From CAWFSE01 sp963697565 (GTDB lineage: Bacteria > Actinomycetota > Actinomycetes > CAVWCF01): DNA of 64,000 bases. The position numbers were made by a program, and so were the translations under genes. The stretch spans positions 62,001 through 126,000 of the forward strand of contig CAVOOM010000007.1 in the NCBI GenBank assembly GCA_963697565.1, in the 5' to 3' direction. Of the stretch, positions 28,841 through 36,381 are shown piece by piece. The notes below the pieces were generated by a model that was not told the DNA's origin, did no database searches, and was given only the letters and a program-made list of their open reading frames with translations. Position 1 is the first letter of the stretch. Each line of letters starts with the position of its first letter.

Positions 28841-30291
28841 CGAGCTGCCTCGGTGATCGACAGTTCCAGGCAGCGGATCGCCGCATCTGCAACCCGGCGC
28901 TGGCCCGGGGAGGCAAGCAGGGTGAAGGCCCGCCATCGAGCGAGCGAATCGACCGCTTGACCGGCGTTCGGGCGCGCGGGAAGGGCCGCAACCATCCCGG
29001 CGAGCTGCTCCTCCAGCGCCAGCGGCAGGGTGACCCGACCGGTGTTGACCTGGTGCGCCGCGTCGAGCAGGTGCAGGGGAACGAACCGCGGCGAGTCCCA
29101 CAACTGCTGCAGGTGCTCGCGAAGCCAGAGGCGGGCGTAGCCGTCGTCGGAGCTCACGTCGGCGGTCTGATCCGGGTGCAGCCCGTACGAGATGTCGGAC
29201 AGCCGTGCGAAGGCGCGACGGGCCTTCAGTGAGTCGACGCGCTGCGTGAGGCCGTTCTCCAGCGCTTCGCTGAGTCGGTCAAACCCAGAGAGCCGCCCGA
29301 GCATGGCATTGAGCTGGTGGGCTCGGCGTTGGCCTTGGCGGGCTGACTCCAGGCACAGGCGCGCCCCATGCATGCCGACCCGCTCGAGGATGTCGTGGCG
29401 CATTCCGCCGTCAACGGAGGCCGCAAGCGAGCAGAACAGGTCGGCATCGGAGCAGGCGACATCGGCCTCGGCCTCTCCCCACTCGTCGGCCAGCGTCGCC
29501 AGGGATCGCGCGTGGGACTCCGTCAGCCGGCCGCAGCGCACCGTCTCAGCGAGCAGTCCCGAGACCGCCACTACGTCGGAGAAGAGCCGGGAATGCTGGC
29601 TGGCGAGCTCGGCGGCGAGGGCGCGGGAATCGGCCAGTGGGTCTGGCCCAGATCCGACGTCAGCCTTGCTGAGCAGACCGATTGTGCCCGCGACGTCCGG
29701 GGCGGTTTCGCCGCGGAGGAAGAGGTCGACGGCGGCCGCCTCGTCCTCCTTGAGGGAGCCATTGAAGACAAAGAGGATCGCGTCGGCCTGCTGCGCCTCG
29801 GCCCCCGAGTTCGCGGCCATGAGCGCGATGGTCCGATCGGATTGGCCCCCAGTGGCGGACGCCAGCCCGGGGGTGTCAACCAGCAGCACCCGGCGAAGGG
29901 CCTCGGTGGAGTCACGGACTTCAATCCGGCGGATCTGGTCGAGCGGCAGCGGCAGCGACCGCGGAAGGGTGCCGGTGGAGGAGATGAGGAGCGCCTGCTC
30001 TGAGCCGTCCGCCAGCACCAGGCTCGCAGCTGGGTGCCGTCCATGGCGGTACCAGGTGACAACCTGCGTGCACTCGGTGGCATCGGTGGCGGCGATCGGA
30101 GCCCCGAGCAGCGCATTGACCAATGTCGACTTGCCAGAGGAGACCCGCCCCACGATGGCGACTGCCAGCGGTTGGGCCAGGTAGGTGCGCACCGGTGCCA
30201 CCAGAGATCGATCGCTCTCGCCGAGGTTGTCCTCGGCCGCGGAGGCCAAACCGTCCACGGCATCGCGGAGAGGTCCCCCAAGGCTGGCCAC
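28837..30291 (-). CDS. Dynamin-like GTPase, IniC-like
   Basis: A 484-residue dynamin-family GTPase. G1 is GRVSSGKS (residues 48-55), the threonine of G2 is in ATECTQVVTWY, G3 is DTPGL, and G4 is SKAD. The rest is helical with no obvious membrane helix, so it probably pairs with the longer, membrane-inserting GTPase encoded next. Mycobacterial IniC has about 493 residues. GTG 30291 follows a good AGGAG site; an in-frame ATG at 30330 lacks one. It is the first gene of the coupled three-gene operon and is divergent from an exported-protein gene. Confidence 0.82.
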   Translation of the reverse strand: MASLGGPLRDAVDGLASAAEDNLGESDRSLVAPVRTYLAQPLAVAIVGRVSSGKSTLVNALLGAPIAATDATECTQVVTWYRHGRHPAASLVLADGSEQALLISSTGTLPRSLPLPLDQIRRIEVRDSTEALRRVLLVDTPGLASATGGQSDRTIALMAANSGAEAQQADAILFVFNGSLKEDEAAAVDLFLRGETAPDVAGTIGLLSKADVGSGPDPLADSRALAAELASQHSRLFSDVVAVSGLLAETVRCGRLTESHARSLATLADEWGEAEADVACSDADLFCSLAASVDGGMRHDILERVGMHGARLCLESARQGQRRAHQLNAMLGRLSGFDRLSEALENGLTQRVDSLKARRAFARLSDISYGLHPDQTADVSSDDGYARLWLREHLQQLWDSPRFVPLHLLDAAHQVNTGRVTLPLALEEQLAGMVAALPARPNAGQAVDSLARWRAFTLLASPGQRRVADAAIRCLELSITEAAR

Positions 30292-30382
30292 TGAGCTCCT
30301 CTTCGTCGTCGATCCCCGAAGCCGAAGCATGGCGAATCGGTCGACGCGACGCTAGTGGGTTGGAGGCTGAGGCCGCCGGAGT

Positions 30383-30402
30383 GTGGCGGAGTCTGGGGAT
30401 TC
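30383..30402 (+). promoter_or_regulatory. Shared 20-nt upstream element, copy 5
   Basis: Plus-strand sequence GTGGCGGAGTCTGGGGATTC, intergenic, ending 70 nt before ATG 30473. It is the only copy on the plus strand and lies in the divergent spacer next to the dynamin operon, so it could affect both directions. Confidence 0.6.
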
Positions 30403-30472
30403 GCTGGCCGAGCCGCGATCGAAGGATTGCGGCACGGGCGACAGCCGTCCGAGATCCTGAGAGGAGCACACC

Positions 30473-30919
30473 ATGAAGCGTCGAATCGCCACCCTCGTGG
30501 CCGGGGCATGTCTGGCCGGTGTCGTCATCGGAGGGCCGGCCGCCGAGTCGCAGGCCGCCACCTGCTACACGCCGGACAGCATCGGAGCCACCAGCTACGT
30601 GTCGGGCGTCGGGGTCACTCGAATCAGCGGCACCGTCTACTACTCGGGGTCCCGCTCCGGCAGCTACACAGTGACCTTGAGCGACCTCGCGCGCAACAGC
30701 CACGACGCCAAGCTCTTCGTGCAGTTCTTCCCGGTCGGCGGGACCTCCTGGATCGAGCGCGTCGACGTGGCCCTAGTGGCAGACGGCGGAGCGGCCAAAA
30801 CCGTCACGAGGACGTTCTCCAAGACGTACAACATCGACATGATCTCGTTCGGGACCGGCCAGGTCGGCTCGTCCAACTACACGCTCGCGTGGGACCGCAA
30901 CTCCCCCTGTGGAGCATGA
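30473..30919 (+). CDS. Small exported protein
   Basis: A 148-residue precursor with a clear signal peptide (KRR, hydrophobic core LVAGACLAGVVIGG, probable cleavage after AESQA). The mature part of about 120 residues is beta-rich and has one cysteine near each end (ATCYTPDS and NSPCGA), which could form a disulfide joining the termini. I do not recognise the family. GAGAGGAG precedes the ATG by 8 nt, and the 20-nt element shared with four neighbouring genes is 70 nt upstream, which places it in the same putative regulon. Confidence 0.75.
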   Translation: MKRRIATLVAGACLAGVVIGGPAAESQAATCYTPDSIGATSYVSGVGVTRISGTVYYSGSRSGSYTVTLSDLARNSHDAKLFVQFFPVGGTSWIERVDVALVADGGAAKTVTRTFSKTYNIDMISFGTGQVGSSNYTLAWDRNSPCGA

Positions 30920-30926
30920 ATCGGGC

Positions 30927-30967
30927 GGGGCCCGGGTTTGCGCGAAACCCTCGCGCGGCTCGGGCCC
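30927..30967 (+). terminator. Nested hairpin after the exported-protein gene
   Basis: An inner stem GGGTTT-GCGCG-AAACCC (30934-30950) sits inside an outer GGGCCCG/CGGGCCC pairing. It starts 8 nt after the stop codon at 30917-30919. No U-tract follows. Confidence 0.45.
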
Positions 30968-31068
30968 GGCCCTCAGGATGGGGCCCCACCAGTTGAACGG
31001 GCGCGGCGACCCGGTACGCAAGCCAAGCAACCCACGACCTTGATAGAGCCAGGCAAAGGAGCAGTGCC

Positions 31069-31995
31069 ATGAGCGAGACCTGGGACCAAGACAGCGAGGC
31101 CTTCGACGTCTCCGGCATGGGCGACCCGTACGAGCCAGGCCCGATGGACGTGACCGTCGATCTCGACGGTGACCTCACCGACGGAGGCGAACTCGACCCC
31201 TACATCGAGCCGGTCAGCGTGTTCAGCCCCGTGTGGGAGCCCGGTGACGTCAGTTGCTGCGATTGCGCGACTCCGGGCTGGGAACCGGAACTCGGCGCGC
31301 AGGTCGAGCAGTCATGGGCCAGTGACGCGACGAGCGCCTCGGTCATCCTTTCCCAGGGGACCTATGACCCCGGTTGGAGCTCGTGGGATGCGGTCGCGGC
31401 GGACCCCACCGCTGGGGTCGTCACCGTCGGCCAGCCCCTGGCCCAGGCGTTCCCTGAGGTCACGGTGATGTCTGCCGCCGGCGAGGCGGTGGACCCCTCG
31501 ACGGTCTACCCGACGAGCTTCACCGTGGGCGGGCAGGGTCTGACTGGCGCTTTCACTGTGATCCCGGCCGATCCGATCGCCAGCCCGCCCACCACGAGCA
31601 TGGCGGTGATCGGAGGCACCAGCCTCTACGGTGACATCACCATCACCGACGCCGCGGGCAACCCGGTCGACCCGAACGCCTCACTTTCGGGAATGGCGAC
31701 GATCGGTGGCCCATCGGCCGGACTGGGGCAGATCACCATCACCGACGCCGCGGGCAACCCGGTGGACCCGGCCGCCTTGATGCCGTCCGTGATGACCATC
31801 GGCGGACCTAGCGCGGGTCTGGGCAATCTCGGTGGCGCCTCGCCCTTGCCTGGCCTGCACTCCCTGCTGGGGACGCTAATCGAGAAGGGCGACGCGGCGT
31901 CTGCCGCAATGATCCAATCGATCATCGCGTCGCAGAACCACATGATCGATATCTGGACGGCCCCCAGCAACACGACGTGGGAGCGGCAGTACTGA
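31069..31995 (+). CDS. Acidic-N-terminus protein with tandem ~32-residue repeats
   Basis: A 308-residue protein with no signal peptide or membrane helix; family not recognised. The first 60 residues are acidic (MSETWDQDSEAFDVSGMGDP), in the style of two other products in this region. A short CCDC cluster lies at about residue 63. Residues 130-255 contain about four repeats of 28-32 residues, two of them near-identical (ITITDAAGNPVDP ... TIGGPSAGLG). A helical C-terminus follows. AAAGGAG precedes the ATG by 8 nt. The repeats suggest a beta-solenoid or fibrous assembly. By position next to the dynamin operon it could play the role IniB plays in mycobacteria, which is speculative. Confidence 0.68.
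   Translation: MSETWDQDSEAFDVSGMGDPYEPGPMDVTVDLDGDLTDGGELDPYIEPVSVFSPVWEPGDVSCCDCATPGWEPELGAQVEQSWASDATSASVILSQGTYDPGWSSWDAVAADPTAGVVTVGQPLAQAFPEVTVMSAAGEAVDPSTVYPTSFTVGGQGLTGAFTVIPADPIASPPTTSMAVIGGTSLYGDITITDAAGNPVDPNASLSGMATIGGPSAGLGQITITDAAGNPVDPAALMPSVMTIGGPSAGLGNLGGASPLPGLHSLLGTLIEKGDAASAAMIQSIIASQNHMIDIWTAPSNTTWERQY
31636..31827 (+). repeat. Two 96-bp tandem repeats within the 31069-31995 gene
   Basis: The 96-bp unit starting at 31636 recurs at 31732 with more than 30 identical bases at its start, encoding ITITDAAGNPVDP. More diverged versions of the same unit lie just upstream in the gene. Confidence 0.7.
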
Positions 31996-32006
31996 TCTCG
32001 ACCCCG

Positions 32007-32060
32007 GCGCAGGAATGGCTGTGGGCCCCGAGCGGAGGGGGCCCACAGCCATTCCTGCGC
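32007..32060 (+). terminator. Perfect 23-bp hairpin after the repeat-protein gene
   Basis: Arms 32007-32029 and 32038-32060 are exact reverse complements over 23 nt with an 8-nt loop (GAGCGGAG). The hairpin starts 11 nt past the stop codon. It is much longer than a typical terminator, so it may also block read-through from the opposite side or protect the transcript end. Confidence 0.6.
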
Positions 32061-32094
32061 TTGGCGGGCGATGCAGTCCGGTGTTGCACGACTT

Positions 32095-32315
32095 GGTTAA
32101 CCCTGTCCCGCGACATCGTCAACGCTGCGGGTTGTCGAAGAACCGGGGCATCGTCGGGGCGGTTCTCGCGGGTCTGTCCCATGGGTCGGTCGCACGCCAG
32201 CACGGGATCTCCACGGTGGGGTGGGCAAGCTCGTGGCCCGCTGACGGGCTGGACGGCGGGTCCCACGCCCTGCACGCCCCGCTGGAGCGCCAGGGGCGGC
32301 CCGCACCGCCGTGAC
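32095..32315 (+). pseudogene. Degenerate fragment resembling an IS481-type transposase N-terminus
   Basis: In one frame the text reads SKNRGIVGAVLAGLSHGSVA followed by RQHGIS, and further on GLDGGSHALHAPLERQ. These resemble the helix-turn-helix and following GLDAGPHTIAWHLE stretch of IS481-like transposases. The frames are broken and no DDE catalytic core follows, so this is a remnant. No terminal inverted repeats were identified. The family call rests on recollection of the motif. Confidence 0.4.
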
Positions 32316-32411
32316 CGACCACCGCGTGGTCACCTGCCCGATCGCCGGGTCGGGTGAGGTGGTCGGGCCCTTTGCCTCTGGCCCGGAGGCGAGTCCCACG
32401 ATTCGCTGACG

Positions 32412-33240
32412 GTGAGCAACATGGGGGTGGTCGAGGTGTCGACCGATGCGCTGAGCCCGATGGATTCGATGCCTCCGCCAGAGCGGCACGCTGATCCTGT
32501 ACCGGCACTGGCCGCTTGGTGCGACGACAAGGTGCGCGAGGGCTACCGGGTCAGAGCTCCGACGAGAGACGATCGCGGTGGTCCGGCGGCCGCGCGGGTG
32601 GTGGATCGCCGCACTGCTGGTCTGGGGCGCCGCGGCGGTCGCGGTGGTGGCCGCGCTGTTGATGGTGTTCATGATCGAAGGCGGCTACGCCTGGGGAGTC
32701 GAGACCCTGGCCTGGCTCGCGGCTGCCGGCGGCGTGGCCGGCGGGGCGGTCTGGTTCAGCTGGCTGGTCGCCAGGCGTCCCCGGATCGCCGCCACCATCG
32801 ACGGCGACGGTCAGCTCAGCGAGCAGGCCGTTCCACCCGAGGGTCTGGCGGCGCTGGCCGGACCCGAGGCGGTCGCAGCAGGCCAGGCACGCCATTCGGT
32901 GGATCCATCCCTACTACCTCGTGGGGTGCGTAGCCCCGCTGCTGATGTCCGCCATCCTGCCCTGGCTGTACCTGGGCTACTACGACGACAGCTACGACGA
33001 TCCCTCGATGGGGGCGTTCTTCGCGCTCTCTGTTGTTCCGTGGCTGGTGGGCACCTGTGCGGTCTTCGTGGGCGCCGGCAAGACGAAGCAGGCGCGTCTC
33101 GCGTACGTCTCGGTGGCGTCGCTGTGGAACGCGTTGGGCCTTCACTCTGTGGGGCGTGGTCACCGCGGTCAGCGCCGTACGTCACGCTGGCGATGATCGC
33201 GCTGGCCCTCGCGTTCGGGATGCTGAACCAAGGGCTCTAA
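32412..33240 (+). CDS. Small multi-pass membrane protein, frame-broken
   Basis: About 275 residues after repair. A hydrophilic N-terminus of about 55 residues is followed by hydrophobic segments: WWIAALLVWGAAAVAVVAALL, LAWLAAAGGVAGGAVWFSWL, YYLVGCVAPLLMSAILPWLY, FFALSVVPWLVGTCAVFVGA and VTLAMIALALAFGML. Frame breaks near 32550, 32892, 33138 and 33178 each fit one extra base. The GTG at 32412 is a tentative start without a strong ribosome site. The family is not recognised. With four breaks in 830 bp it could alternatively be a decaying gene, but unbroken membrane segments in successive frames argue for sequence errors. Confidence 0.5.
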
Positions 33241-33374
33241 CCCGGATCAGGTCGGAGCCGGTCGCGGCAGCTGGTACCGGATGCCTGACCCCATTCAGAT
33301 GTCGCCCTCCGCCGGGTGAGGCGTGGGTTCGCCCGGGCGGCCTCCCGAGGTCGGGACTGCGCGGAGGAACGCGA

Positions 33375-33409
33375 AGAGCCCCGAGGCGCGAGAGGCGCTT
33401 CGGGGCTCT
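33375..33409 (-). terminator. Hairpin downstream of the tRNA cluster
   Basis: Arms 33375-33389 and 33395-33409 (AGAGCCCCGAGGCGC paired with GCGCTTCGGGGCTCT, one G-T pair) enclose a 5-nt loop. It follows the tRNA Gly-Cys-Val cluster on the minus strand by 17 nt and precedes the end of the convergent plus-strand gene. Confidence 0.7.
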
Positions 33410-33426
33410 GACCTGCGGAACGCTGG

Positions 33427-33501
33427 TGGGCGATACAGGACTTGAACCTGTGACCTCTTCCGTGTCAAGGAAGCGCGCTAGCCAGACTGCGCCAATCGCC
33501 C
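33427..33501 (-). tRNA. tRNA-Val (GAC)
   Basis: The minus strand folds into a 75-nt cloverleaf: acceptor GGGCGAT/ATCGCCC, anticodon stem CTTCC/GGAAG with loop TTGACAC (anticodon GAC), and T-arm around GGTTCAAGTCC. It is last in a Gly-Cys-Val cluster, with its 3' end facing the accessory region. Confidence 0.95.
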
Positions 33502-33541
33502 GTGCGGGTCGTGCCCGCGCCCGAGGGCGCGGTGGTGCTCG

Positions 33542-33612
33542 AGGTGGAGACGGGATTTGAACCCGTGTACACGGCTTTGCAGGCCGTTGCCTCGCCTCTC
33601 GGCCACTCCACC
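33542..33612 (-). tRNA. tRNA-Cys (GCA)
   Basis: The minus strand gives a 71-nt cloverleaf: acceptor GGTGGAG/CTCCACC, anticodon loop CTGCAAA (anticodon GCA), and T-arm around GGTTCAAATCC. It lies between tRNA-Gly and tRNA-Val. Confidence 0.95.
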
Positions 33613-33646
33613 GTGGATGACGTCCGTCAGCATCAGGACCTCTCCG

Positions 33647-33719
33647 AGCGGACGACGGGACTCGAACCCGCGACCCTCACCTTGGCAAGGTGATGCGCTA
33701 CCAACTGCGCTACGTCCGC
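33647..33719 (-). tRNA. tRNA-Gly (GCC)
   Basis: The minus strand gives a 73-nt cloverleaf: acceptor GCGGACG/CGTCCGC, anticodon loop TTGCCAA (anticodon GCC), and T-arm GGTTCGAGTCC. It is first in the cluster. Confidence 0.95.
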
Positions 33720-33837
33720 GCGACGCTCCGGGGCCTGAGCGTGCCCTGACCTCGATGCGATGCGAGCCGTAACCATAGCCGAGGCCGATCGCGGCGAACA
33801 AACCCGGGAGCGCCCCCCGGCGCGGCAGGATGCAGGG

Positions 33838-34779
33838 GTGACTCAGCCTCTGCACGACGACCCGCTGTGGCCCCGCGCCTCCGACTGGCTCGCCGGAGGC
33901 GGGGCGGGTGACACCGGCGCGCTCGACCTCGCGGTGCTCGGCATCCCGGCGCACCGCACGTCGCTGTCGCCGACCTCGGCCCACGAGACGCCGGCCGCCA
34001 TCCGGGCGGCGCTGGCGCGGTACTCGGCCTTCGCCGAGTCCCGCCAGGTCGACCTCGCCGACCTCGCCGTCGCCGACCTCGGCGACCTGCCCGACCCCGA
34101 CGGCGACGAGGCCGCGACCTCGGCGGCCGCGCTGGACGCCGCGACCCGGGCCCGCACGGTGGTGTTTCTCGGCGGCGACAACTCGATCACCTTCGCCGCG
34201 GCACGGGGTGTGCTCGGCGCCGACCTCGCCCGCGCCGGGCTGGTCACCCTGGACGCCCACCACGACCTGCGCGACGGGGTCAGCAACGGGTCGCCGGTCC
34301 AACGGCTGATCGAGCACGGCCTCGACCCGACCCGGATCGTTCAGGTGGGCATCGCCGACTTCGCCAATTCCAGGGCGTACTCCGACCGCGCGCGCACCCA
34401 CGGCATCCGGGTCATCAGCCGCGGCGACGTCGAGCGGCGCGGGATCACCGAGTGCGTCCGCGACGGAATAGAGGCCGCCGGGCGGATGGGCGGTCCGGTG
34501 TACGTCGATCTGGACCTCGACGTCTGCGACCGCAGCGTCGCGCCAGGCTGCCCGGCCTCGGCTCCCGGGGGGCTCTCGGCGCAGGAGGCCCGCGACGCCG
34601 CGTACGCCGCCGGCCTGCACCCGCAGGTGCGCGCCCTGGACCTCGTCGAGGTGGACGCGCTCGCCGACACCGCCGACCAGCGGACCGTGCGCCTCGCCGC
34701 GCTGTGCCTGCTGGAGTTCGCGGCCGGGCTGGGCCGGCGGCTGCAGCTGATCGCCCGCCAACCCCTCCAGCAGCGCTAA
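33838..34779 (+). CDS. hutG: Arginase-family hydrolase, probable formimidoylglutamase
   Basis: A 313-residue binuclear-manganese ureohydrolase. Metal-binding motifs are FLGGDNSIT, TLDAHHDLRDG and VDLDLDVCD, the order expected for the arginase/agmatinase/formimidoylglutamase family. The call as HutG, which splits N-formimino-L-glutamate into glutamate and formamide, rests on context: histidine ammonia-lyase starts 10 bp downstream. Agmatinase is the main alternative from sequence alone. The GTG at 33838 is the likely start. Confidence 0.8.
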   Translation: MTQPLHDDPLWPRASDWLAGGGAGDTGALDLAVLGIPAHRTSLSPTSAHETPAAIRAALARYSAFAESRQVDLADLAVADLGDLPDPDGDEAATSAAALDAATRARTVVFLGGDNSITFAAARGVLGADLARAGLVTLDAHHDLRDGVSNGSPVQRLIEHGLDPTRIVQVGIADFANSRAYSDRARTHGIRVISRGDVERRGITECVRDGIEAAGRMGGPVYVDLDLDVCDRSVAPGCPASAPGGLSAQEARDAAYAAGLHPQVRALDLVEVDALADTADQRTVRLAALCLLEFAAGLGRRLQLIARQPLQQR

Positions 34780-34789
34780 ACGACCTAGG

Positions 34790-36379
34790 GTGGCGCGCGT
34801 GCGCACAGTCGTCGTGGATGGTGGCCCGCTCCGGCTCGACGATGTGGTCGCGGTGGCCCGCGGGGAGGCCGGCGCCGAGCTGGACCCCGGCGTCGCCGGC
34901 CGGATGGAGCTCACCCGCAACGTCGTGCGCGACGCGGTCGACCGCGGCCTGGTGATGTACGGGGTGACCACCGGTTTCGGCGCGCTCGCCGACACCCGGA
35001 TCCCGCGCGCCGACCTCGAGCGGATGCAGGTGTCGCTGCTGCGCTCGCACGCCGCCGCCAGCGGCGCCCCGCTTGGCGACGCCGTGGTCCGCGCCCTGCT
35101 CCTGCTGAGGGCGCGGACGCTGGCGGCCGGGATCTCCGGGGTCCGGGTCGACCTGCCGGCCCGGCTGCTCGACCTGCTGAACCACGGCCTGCTGCCGGTC
35201 ATCCCGGGCAAGGGCTCGGTCGGGGCCTCGGGCGATCTCGCCCAACTGGCCCACCTCGCGCTGCCCCTCATCGGCGAGGGCCGGCTGCGCCGCGCCGGCG
35301 ACGCCGACCCGCAGGGCCGACCGGCCGCCGAGCTGCTCGCCGAGGAGGGCTTGGAGCCGCTGGCTCTGGGCCCCAAGGAGGGGCTGTCCCTCATCAACGG
35401 CACCGAGCCGATGCAGGCGCTGCTGTGCCTGGCGATCGATGAGGCCGAGCTGCTCACCAAGGCGGCCGACGTCGCCTGCGCGATGAGCCTGGACGCGCTG
35501 CTCGGCACCGACCGCGCGTACGACCCCCGGGTGGTCGAGATCCGCCCCCAGCCGGGCCAGCAGCTCAGCGCGGCGAACCTGCGCGCGCTGCTCGCCGGCT
35601 CGGGGCTCCTGGCCAGCCACCGCCACGACACGGCACACGCCGTGCAGGACTCCTACTGCGTGCGGTGCGCCCCGCAGGTGCACGGCGCGGTCCGCGACCT
35701 CGTGGCCCACGCCCGCCGCGTCGCTGAGGCGGAGCTCGCGGCGGTCGTCGACAACCCGGTCATCGTCCTGCGCCCGGAGGCCGCCGCGGGCAGCCAGGAT
35801 CCCGACGACTACGAGGTGATGTCGACCGGCAACTTCCACGGCGAGCCGCTGGCCTTCGCCGCCGACGCGCTGGCGATGGCGGTCGCCGAGCTGGGGTCGA
35901 TCGCCGAGCGCCGCACCGACCGGATGCTCGACCCGGCCTTCTCCCGCGGGCTGCCCGCCTTCCTCGCCGCCGACCCGGGCACCAACTCGGGCTACATGAT
36001 CGCGCAGTACACCGCGGCCTCCCTGGTCAGCGAGAACAAGGTGCTCGCCCACCCCAGCAGCGTGGACACGATTCCGACCTCCGGAAACCAGGAGGACCAC
36101 GTCTCGATGGGCTGGACCTCCTGCCGCAAGCTGCACGACGTGCTCGCCAACGTGCGCACCGTGCTGGCCGTCGAGCTGGTCTGCGCGGCGCAGGGCCTCG
36201 ACTTCCGGGCCGACACGGGGGCCCCCAGCCCGGCGGTCGCGGCGGTGCATGGCCGGCTGCGCTCCGAGGTGCCGTCGATGGTGGTCGACCGCACGGTCCA
36301 CGACCAGATCGCGGCGGCCGAGCGGCTGATGCCCGACCTGGTGGCCGCCGCCGAGTCCGCGGCCGGACCGCTGCGCTGA
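34790..36379 (+). CDS. hutH: Histidine ammonia-lyase
   Basis: A 529-residue histidine ammonia-lyase converting histidine to trans-urocanate and ammonia. The Ala-Ser-Gly triplet that cyclises into the MIO cofactor is in GSVGASGDLAQLAH (about residues 146-148). Other family landmarks are MYGVTTGFGAL at the N-terminus and SYCVRCAPQVHGA. The frame is intact. GTG starts exist at 34790 and 34799. It sits directly after hutG, and pabB follows after 2 bp, so hutG-hutH-pabB-pabC may be one transcript. Confidence 0.93.
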   Translation: MARVRTVVVDGGPLRLDDVVAVARGEAGAELDPGVAGRMELTRNVVRDAVDRGLVMYGVTTGFGALADTRIPRADLERMQVSLLRSHAAASGAPLGDAVVRALLLLRARTLAAGISGVRVDLPARLLDLLNHGLLPVIPGKGSVGASGDLAQLAHLALPLIGEGRLRRAGDADPQGRPAAELLAEEGLEPLALGPKEGLSLINGTEPMQALLCLAIDEAELLTKAADVACAMSLDALLGTDRAYDPRVVEIRPQPGQQLSAANLRALLAGSGLLASHRHDTAHAVQDSYCVRCAPQVHGAVRDLVAHARRVAEAELAAVVDNPVIVLRPEAAAGSQDPDDYEVMSTGNFHGEPLAFAADALAMAVAELGSIAERRTDRMLDPAFSRGLPAFLAADPGTNSGYMIAQYTAASLVSENKVLAHPSSVDTIPTSGNQEDHVSMGWTSCRKLHDVLANVRTVLAVELVCAAQGLDFRADTGAPSPAVAAVHGRLRSEVPSMVVDRTVHDQIAAAERLMPDLVAAAESAAGPLR

Positions 36380-36381
36380 CC

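Noticed and set aside
18019..33426. Integrated element bounded by tRNA-end repeats
   Set aside because: I looked for a copy of the tRNA-Val 3' end near 18 kb and for an integrase and found neither, so no attachment sites are annotated.
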